DNA from: Paracentrotus lividus
Lineage: Eukaryota > Echinodermata > Echinoidea > Camarodonta > Echinidae
Direction of reading: 5' to 3'
DNA: 64,000 bases
NCBI GenBank assembly: GCA_940671915.1
Contig: CALNVZ010003433.1
Coordinates: 29,757,157 to 29,821,156, forward strand
Positions within the stretch are counted from its first letter, which is position 1. The number at the start of each line of letters is the position of its first letter. Position numbers and translations under genes: made by a program. Below are positions 58,075 through 64,000 of the stretch, piece after piece. The notes beneath the pieces were generated by a model. The model made no database searches, had not been told where the DNA came from, and saw only the letters and a list, made by a program, of their open reading frames with translations.

Positions 58075-58254
58075 CATTGTTTGAGGTCGGCCTTCCAGAG
58101 TCCATTCATAAGAGACAAAATATTACTTGGACTTTTGAAATGCAAGGGTTATTTTTTGCCCAAATTTGATACAGATCCATTTTGACGATATTTTTTCTTG
58201 AAGTCCAAGTGCTCAGTCATCCGTCAAAACACATGTATAAGTTTGGTATCATTG
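58075..58254. mobile_element. Fragment of the 56,421 MITE family
   Basis: Aligns with about 56,878-57,049: GTCNGCCTTCC, GAGTCCATTCAT, TGAAATGCAA, CAGTCATCCGTCA and GTATAAGTTTGGTATCATTG. It stops abruptly where the LINE begins. Confidence 0.8.
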
Positions 58255-58255
58255 C

Positions 58256-58741
58256 CTCTATCACTACCTCTCTGAACTCATTCACACCTATACTCCGGTC
58301 CGTGCTCTCAGATCCCAGAACAAACATCTTCTACAAGTTCCTCGCTTCACCACTCAGTACTACGGTCAGAGCTCTTTCACGTTTGCTGCACCCACCCTCT
58401 GGAACTCTCTCCCCCTTGCCATCCGCACTGCACCAACGCCTCAGACCTTCAAGACCTTACTTAAGACCTATCTATTTAAGAATTAGTTACTTATTGTTAT
58501 TCAATTTGATTGTTATAAATTGTTTTCTATAACGTGTTTTATGTCTTTATTTAGTTTGATTTAATTCTATATTATAATATTTTCTATGCAATTGATTATG
58601 TTCGTCTATGTATCTCTACTGAATTTTAATTACTTTACTTTCTTAGTTAAAATAACCCATCTGTTAATTTTGTAAAGCGCATAGGGACTTAGGTATTATG
58701 CGCTATATAAGCTGAAGTTATTATTATTATTATTATTATTT
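58256..58741 (+). mobile_element. CR1/L2-type LINE 3' end (5'-truncated)
   Basis: Codons from about 58,268 to the stop at 58,484-58,486 read QVPRFTTQYYGQSSFTFAAP, TLWNSLPLAIR and FKTLLKTYLF, the standard end of the reverse-transcriptase ORF in CR1/L2-like LINEs. The 3' UTR closes with AAGCGCATAGGGAC..GCGCTATATAA and (TTA)n (about 58,718-58,741), the short-repeat tail of that group. 5'-truncated into an older MITE fragment. Confidence 0.85.
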
Positions 58742-58904
58742 AAATCATTACATTACATTATACATTTACATATATGAAAAAGAAGGCGAAAAAAAACTGA
58801 CGTGCACAATCTGATATTATCAGTTCAGACGTATCACGAACTGGTTTGGGATACTTTTCTTGTCATCCTAACTAAAAACTATACATATGTATATAGCTAC
58901 TCAC

Positions 58905-59219
58905 GTATGACGTGAAGGCGAATATTCTCTTTAACGATACTCGATTCCTTATGCTTTAAGATTCTGCATTGGTATACGCCGTCGACTTCGAAAGTCACGT
59001 TCAACAAAACCAAGACGGTAGAATTGGTTACGTATCCCCGTACAGGGCTCTGCCATCCGAGATCCACAAACATTGAGAAGGAATAAAGAGTCTCAAAACC
59101 ACTGGATGTGTTTGTGATTTTCTGCCAATAGAATGCCTGGATGTTTGTTACTGGTACATCAAGGGGGCAGGGGATAGAAACGTCTTGGCCAGGCTCGACA
59201 TAAAAGTCACTCTCAGCAA
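58905..59219 (-). CDS. Immunoglobulin V-like domain exon
   Basis: Acceptor CATTACAG|TT and donor ATAC|GTGAGT frame a 315-bp exon, phase 1 at both ends, the classic layout for extracellular Ig domains. It encodes about 105 residues: VEPGQDVSIPC with the first cysteine, then FYWQK with the core tryptophan, and the strand-F signature DGVYQC with the second cysteine. Two or three N-x-S/T sites are present (NTS, NST, NVT). The fold is V-like, as in B7/nectin-type surface proteins. The next exon (57,560-57,688) is transmembrane. Signal peptide and any further Ig exons lie upstream at higher coordinates and were not recognised in the window. Confidence 0.82.
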
Positions 59220-59272
59220 CTGTAATGTAGGGGATATCATAATTATGCAAATGGAGGCATTATCCTATGGTG

Positions 59273-59790
59273 GCCCTGAAGTACGCTGCGAAAGAAGAGA
59301 CATATATACGGTCAACGCCGTACATTTCGTAACAATTGTGTAGCAATGTCCTAAAATATAGAACACCGCGGTGTGAACTTACGGTGAACCTTGAATTCAC
59401 TCTTCAACCAGCGTATCTGCGCCGAAAATCTCACATGTTTGATGCGATCTCATTTTCACGCCCCGAAAGTACGCCATCCCAAAACAACCATGTTTGCAAA
59501 CTTGTTCAGAAATGTTGAACAAATTCTTCTACAACCAGCGCATCGCACTTCCACGCCCCGAAAGTACGCTCCCATGCAAAGAACAGCATATTTGCGAACT
59601 TCCCCAGAAATGTTGAACAAACTCTTACGCCGAAGAGTTCATATGTTTGAGGCAATCGTGCTTTCACCGCCCCCAAAGTACGCTTTCCGAAAAGACAACA
59701 TTTCGCGTCTACTGCCATACATTTGTGAACACTTGTCAATTCTTCAAACATTCATACACATTTGAGGTACAACGGCCCCAAAGTACGCCG
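59273..59790. repeat. About 100-bp tandem repeats around CCCCRAAAGTACGC
   Basis: CCNNRAAGTACGC occurs near 59,273, 59,460, 59,556, 59,671 and 59,773; spacings are 187, 96, 115 and 102. Units also share AGAAATGTTGAACAA and TTTGCRAACTT. Open frames on both strands follow from this repetition. Confidence 0.75.
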
Positions 59791-60081
59791 CACACAATGT
59801 AAGCTATTTAGCTGCAAATTAGTCTGGAAGCACAGACCCAAGTTGACAGTAATAGATTACTTTCTCGTGTGAATCTAATTCAGCACTTAGTGAATCTAGT
59901 CTCAAACTCTTGAACATCGGTATCGTAAACTCTGCAGTTAACCGCAAATATATTACTAATCTTACCAAAGACTTTACGTTCATTGCAGAAAAAATTGGGA
60001 ATGAAAGAATAAAAAATGAAGATAGAAGAAATTTAGAAAGACAAAAGGATTTTTTAAACTATAGGCTACGACGAGTGTTAA

Positions 60082-60663
60082 AGGGGAATCCAACCCAAGG
60101 AGAGAATCAACCTTAATGAAAGAGGAAAATGAGAGGAGTAATCTAAAAAAGTTTCATCAAAATGGTTATAAAATAAGAGAGTTATGGAAGGTTGAAAAGT
60201 CTAGTTTTCCTTCTATGGGGATCCTCAAATTGGCATCCTCGGCTTCAAAAATGCGCCGATTTATGGACAAACTCTCCATTCGTTTTGTACACAAAATTTT
60301 CAGATTTTTCCCATTTTCTTTCGAAATATATCTTACCTCCTTCTGAGCCAACATATGTATGTGTGAAATATATTTTCCCACACATATTTTGAGCTCAAAG
60401 TAAAGAAGACATACTTTGAAAGAAATGGGAAAATCTGAAAATTGTGTACAAAATGAATGGAGAGTTGTCCATAAGATCGGCCATTTTGAAGCCGATGATT
60501 GCCAATTTGAGGATCCCCATAGAAGGAAAACAACTAGATTTTCAAACTTCCATAAACTCTCTTTATTTTTATGACCGATTTTGATTGAAACTTTTTTTTA
60601 GATTGCTCCTCTCATTTTCCTCTTTCCTGTAAGGTTGAATCTCTCCTGGGGTTGGATTCCCCT
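60082..60663. mobile_element. 582-bp full-length hairpin element at TTAA
   Basis: AGGGGAATCCAACCC..GGGTTGGATTCCCCT, with the two halves inverted copies almost end to end (centre near 60,372). Flanked by TTAA (60,078-60,081 and 60,664-60,667). A transcript would fold into a stem of about 280 bp. Frames on both strands are shadows of each other. Confidence 0.88.
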
Positions 60664-60667
60664 TTAA

Positions 60668-61242
60668 GCTGCTAAGAGTGAAACCCACTGCTAGAGTGTA
60701 ACTCGCCCGCCTAAGTGACTGATAAGTAAGTCAGTGGTGTTTAGAAAGTTGTCGCTTGAACTTGTTTGTTGCCCTAGGCCTGTATTAGTTTGATCTTATT
60801 TCTAATCATTAATATTTTTTACACCTATAATCAATCGCCTATAGAACAAAGGCCGTCTCGATCCGGTTTGACCACAATTTAAACCAGTATTTAATTTTTA
60901 ATTTAAATTTCCTTTTCAATTGATTTTTTACATTCATGAATTGAAATTAACTTGTTATCAAGTGATAACAAATCACCAAAATTTAGTCAGGGTGCAACGC
61001 ATCTTATTTTAGCCATTGCCACTGCGAGGGAGCGAAGCGCCGAGGCGGAGGGTAAGAGCGAGGGAGGTGGAAATGGGGTATCCCCCTTGCACGCTAGGAG
61101 CTTTTTCAAATTTGACACTGGTGCAATCTGTGCAGATTTGCGTTCTAGAATGAGTGTGCTAGAGTTCTGAACCCCCTTCCCATGGCGTAACAGTCTTCCT
61201 AATGTGGGGGGGGGTATCATATCCAATCTAGTTGCTAAACTC
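60668..61242. other. Non-coding stretch
   Basis: No gene. A GC-richer patch (about 60,985-61,175) has GAGGGAGCGAAGCGCCGAGG and looks like a dispersed repeat. Confidence 0.5.
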
Positions 61243-62776
61243 TAAGGAAGAGCCTTATCACTCTACGCAAAGCGAACTGCGCCATAGACTTTTTGTAACT
61301 TTTGCACAGCTTTTTTCCACTTTGTTTCCTTTCTATTTCGGCGAGCAACTACCTTTTCAAAGAAAATGAATCAACTTGAATAAGTACGCTTAGCAGTCTT
61401 GAATTTTTCAAAAATAGGAATAACTTATTGCAAAGGAAAAAAAATCCGCTCGTCATTGAGTCCCAATTTCGAAATCCATAGTAGATCCAAATTCCTTTAC
61501 AATAATTATGGCCAAATTTTGCCTATCGCAAAAAGTTCTCATACCTGTATAAGTCATTTCTTTCCTCACTTGCGCTAAATTTAATTACACCAATGATCAA
61601 GGCAGTTTCTAAAATCTTGAATCTCAGCTTTCCAAATACTGGTACAATTTCATTTCGATTGGTTTAAGTAAAACATCCTGTCACTTGAACATTATTTCAC
61701 AAACTAATCTTTACTCGATGTCAATATTTCCGCCTATCACATGCATATCGATGTGAACGGCGTCTTCCAAGATATTTCCGTTTTTACTCACTGATTTGTT
61801 ATTCTTTTTTATTTCTACACGAGTCACAACTAAAACGGAAGTTATTGGTATTTCTATTATTTTTCTCTATATTGTTCACAAATAGTATGATGCCAATCGC
61901 CCTATACAGTATACCTACATTAGATACTGTATTCCCAATTCTTATACTTTTATTCTCCTTGTATAATAATCAGTGTATCCTCTTAAAACGTACCTAATGA
62001 TTTATTTTACATGTAGGCCTACTTGTTGTTCAAATGTGTTTGGCTTTCCTCCGCAACCCTTCGACAATACCTTTTTGTACCAAAGGACAATGTATTTAAG
62101 ACCCCTGTTATACTGATTTGAGTCTTTGTTTCTGCCCCTTTTTATGTTAATTTTTTTTTTTGCTGATTTTAATTGTTTTGCTTTTGTATATCCAATTGTG
62201 TAATGTACTTGGTATATATTGTGATTCTGTTTGATGTTTTATTTAAAGACAAAATTATTAAAAAAAAAAAAAAAAGAAAAGATGTGACAAGATCACTATT
62301 TATATCAATAATCGTTAGGAAATCAATCTATGTGAAATAAGGTTCTGTTACAACTTTAGCACAATGGTGTTATAGGCCTTGCCAAAATGTCTTTTTCCCC
62401 AATCTGGTTCTGAAGCATCTACCTACGAAAACTATGATAAAAAGTTCAATTATTTATTCATGTCCATGACGAATTTTCCTTCGAACGGGATCGATGATAA
62501 TACCACTTTTACCGACATCGGAATTTTTCTTAGGCGAGTTTTTGTACGCTAGTAATAATTGCATGCAGTGTCAATCGGGTTCGGCTCCTTCGTTAGCGCG
62601 GGGTTTTGTTGACATTATGTTAGAGCCGTATAATTTTCTGCGCCGCTCAGATGCATGTATTCCCTAAAACTCATGATAATGTTGCGTTTTCCCCTCCTCA
62701 AAATGGACGCGTCTTATGTTAAGATTTAATGTCATACGTTAGATTTACCATTTCACGTGCGAGTAGAATTGATATT
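61243..62776. repeat. 1-kb duplicated segment, copy B with insertion
   Basis: Partner of 24,521-25,519 in the same orientation, with numerous small indels, and interrupted at about 61,773 by a 505-bp retroposed sequence. Confidence 0.9.
61774..62278 (+). mobile_element. Retroposed insertion with poly-A tail
   Basis: Absent from copy A, which reads GCAAGATGTGACAAG straight through. The insert ends in an A-rich tail (about 62,259-62,278) and is bracketed by AAGAT (61,769-61,773 and 62,279-62,283). The content looks like a LINE 3' UTR or a processed transcript; no coding part remains. Confidence 0.8.
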
Positions 62777-63559
62777 TTCCAAATAAGATATTCAAAATCA
62801 GATATCGCGGACCTCATATGAAACACAGTTGCGGGCTCTGTTCTAGGGAAAACATTTTCACGCACCGATTGTTCAATTGGAATGAATGCCCGAAAAACGG
62901 GGTTTGGTTTGAATATACTGGAATAAAAAAAAATCGAGAAGCATCAAGTTTACTTAGTTACACAGGTTTATGAGGGTTAATGTATATAAAACAAGATAAA
63001 ACCTGGAAGATATTTTTTTACCCTAACCTCGCGTTTTGAGCTTTAAAATCTCCCATTTTAGTCATTTTTTGGGTCGTTTTTTCTGTTGTGAAAATGATAT
63101 TTTTGGTCAAACAGCAGTCACTAAAAGCTTCTGTAAAAATTCGGGCAGCGCATCCGATTTCCTAGTTACGCTGGAGTGAAAGTAAATTATTAAATTTCTC
63201 TTTCCAATGATTTTAATTCTTTTTGTGATTGGGTCAATATTTCCCCGCGTTTTTGATTTCATAAAAAAATTCGATGATAAATACTTCGATCCTACTGCAC
63301 AGCTTGCACTCTCCTTTACACGGTCTTTATTCAGGGCATTTGTTTATCGCGATATCGACGTTCAGACGTAAGAGAGAGTCTATACCAGTACACACAATTT
63401 CCGTAAGATTCTTTTTCTGGTCGCGTTAGTGCACTGTAGTGGAACTGTGCGTGTTTGGTATAAAATAACACTGTCCTTTTTGATTGTTCACGTTTTCATA
63501 TGAAAATATTAAAACCGCTTAACCATGTTTACACACTCAAGTTAATGTTAGTGAGAGGC
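62777..63559. other. Non-coding stretch
   Basis: Nothing recognised. Confidence 0.5.
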
Positions 63560-63945
63560 CTATTGTTTTTTTTTGGGGGGGTGCGCCGAATTTCCTCAGC
63601 AAATATACAATTCTAAGCAAGCGCGAAGCGCGAGCGTAAAATTCTGAGGCAAAAGAGACGCATGTGTTTTTTTTTGGTTTTTTTTGTATCTATACACACA
63701 AAGAAGGGGGGAGGCCGATTTTTTTTTATTTAATTTAATTTTTTTTTCTTGGGGGGGGGGGTGCATCGAATTTCCTCAGCAAATATACAATTCCAGGCGA
63801 GCGGAAAATTTTGAGGTTTTTTTTATCTATATACACACAAAGAAGGCCGATTTTGGGGGTTCCGCCGAACTTCCTCAGCAAGTATACAAGGCGAGCGCGA
63901 AGCGCGAGAAGAAAATTTTGAACCAAATCTTGCATAATAAAAATA
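63560..63945. repeat. Tandem repeats with GCGAGCGCGAAGCGCGAG
   Basis: Three units carry TTTCCTCAGCAAATATACAA (about 63,590, 63,769 and a variant near 63,870), followed by a GCGAGCG-type block and AAAATTYTGA. Units 1 and 2 are followed by TATACACACAAAGAAGG. Spacing is about 180 then 100 bp. Confidence 0.8.
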
Positions 63946-64000
63946 ATAAATACTGAATTGATTATCAAAGAAATTAAACAAACATGCCGTATTAGAAGGG

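Noticed and set aside
58182..58532. 116-codon frame as a novel protein
   Set aside because: Wrong frame of the LINE; the frame starting near 58,268 gives the reverse-transcriptase tail.
60166..60533. Open frames around 60.2-60.5 kb on both strands
   Set aside because: Mirror images within the 582-bp hairpin element.

Overview
The window looks like intergenic and intronic DNA of a marine invertebrate deuterostome, most likely an echinoderm such as a sea urchin. The sequence itself shows AT-rich DNA, eukaryotic splice signals, a 1,000-base assembly gap, microsatellites and very dense mobile DNA. The echinoderm guess is inference. It rests on the style of the repeats, the excess of the octamer TAGGCCTA, and the protein families present. 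No bacterial or viral gene order, CRISPR array or operon was seen.

Only two host genes are supported, both partial. The left edge (1-112, + strand) holds a coding exon resembling the C-terminal effector region of EPS8. Near the right end, two minus-strand exons with matching phase-1 splice junctions encode one V-like immunoglobulin domain (58,905-59,219) and a transmembrane segment (57,560-57,688). They are part of a cell-surface Ig protein.

Nearly everything else is transposable elements, often one inside another. From left to right: an AACGTT-rich element against the EPS8 exon (113-1,254); a cluster with GTCACACTGAG ends and two inverted arrays of a 159-bp repeat (6.36-10.67 kb); a 10.5-kb segment bounded by about 165-bp inverted repeats, holding the wreck of a very large minus-strand gene (10.8-21.3 kb); a TA-flanked element carrying a LINE reverse-transcriptase fragment and a hAT element with an 8-bp target duplication (21.4-27.1 kb); a tandem 595-bp duplication interrupted by a 3.2-kb element that carries further elements (28.8-33.2 kb); a CTAGTC-rich element with an inner TTAA MITE (34.2-36.4 kb); a nest up to six levels deep (40.1-46.3 kb); and a run of Tc1/mariner-like, hAT-like, PIF-like and TTAA-flanked MITEs, with a CR1/L2-type LINE 3' end (48.8-62.8 kb). 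A tRNA-like gene with a UCA anticodon lies at 52.05-52.12 kb.

Two things stand out. One is the 10.5-kb inverted-repeat segment with its giant, intron-bearing, frameshifted protein, which I match to a recurrent but, as far as I know, uncharacterised metazoan family. The other is a rule shared by many unrelated elements here: each has filled its subterminal DNA with copies of its own short word, often palindromic (AACGTT, GACGTC, GACTAG, GAGCTCGAGC-type, GATCGAG, GTTTAAAC-like, TAGGGAATRCCGG, GGTAACTGACGTTAC). Coordinates of degenerate elements are good to a few bases where termini and target duplications are quoted, and to tens of bases elsewhere. All alignments were made by eye.
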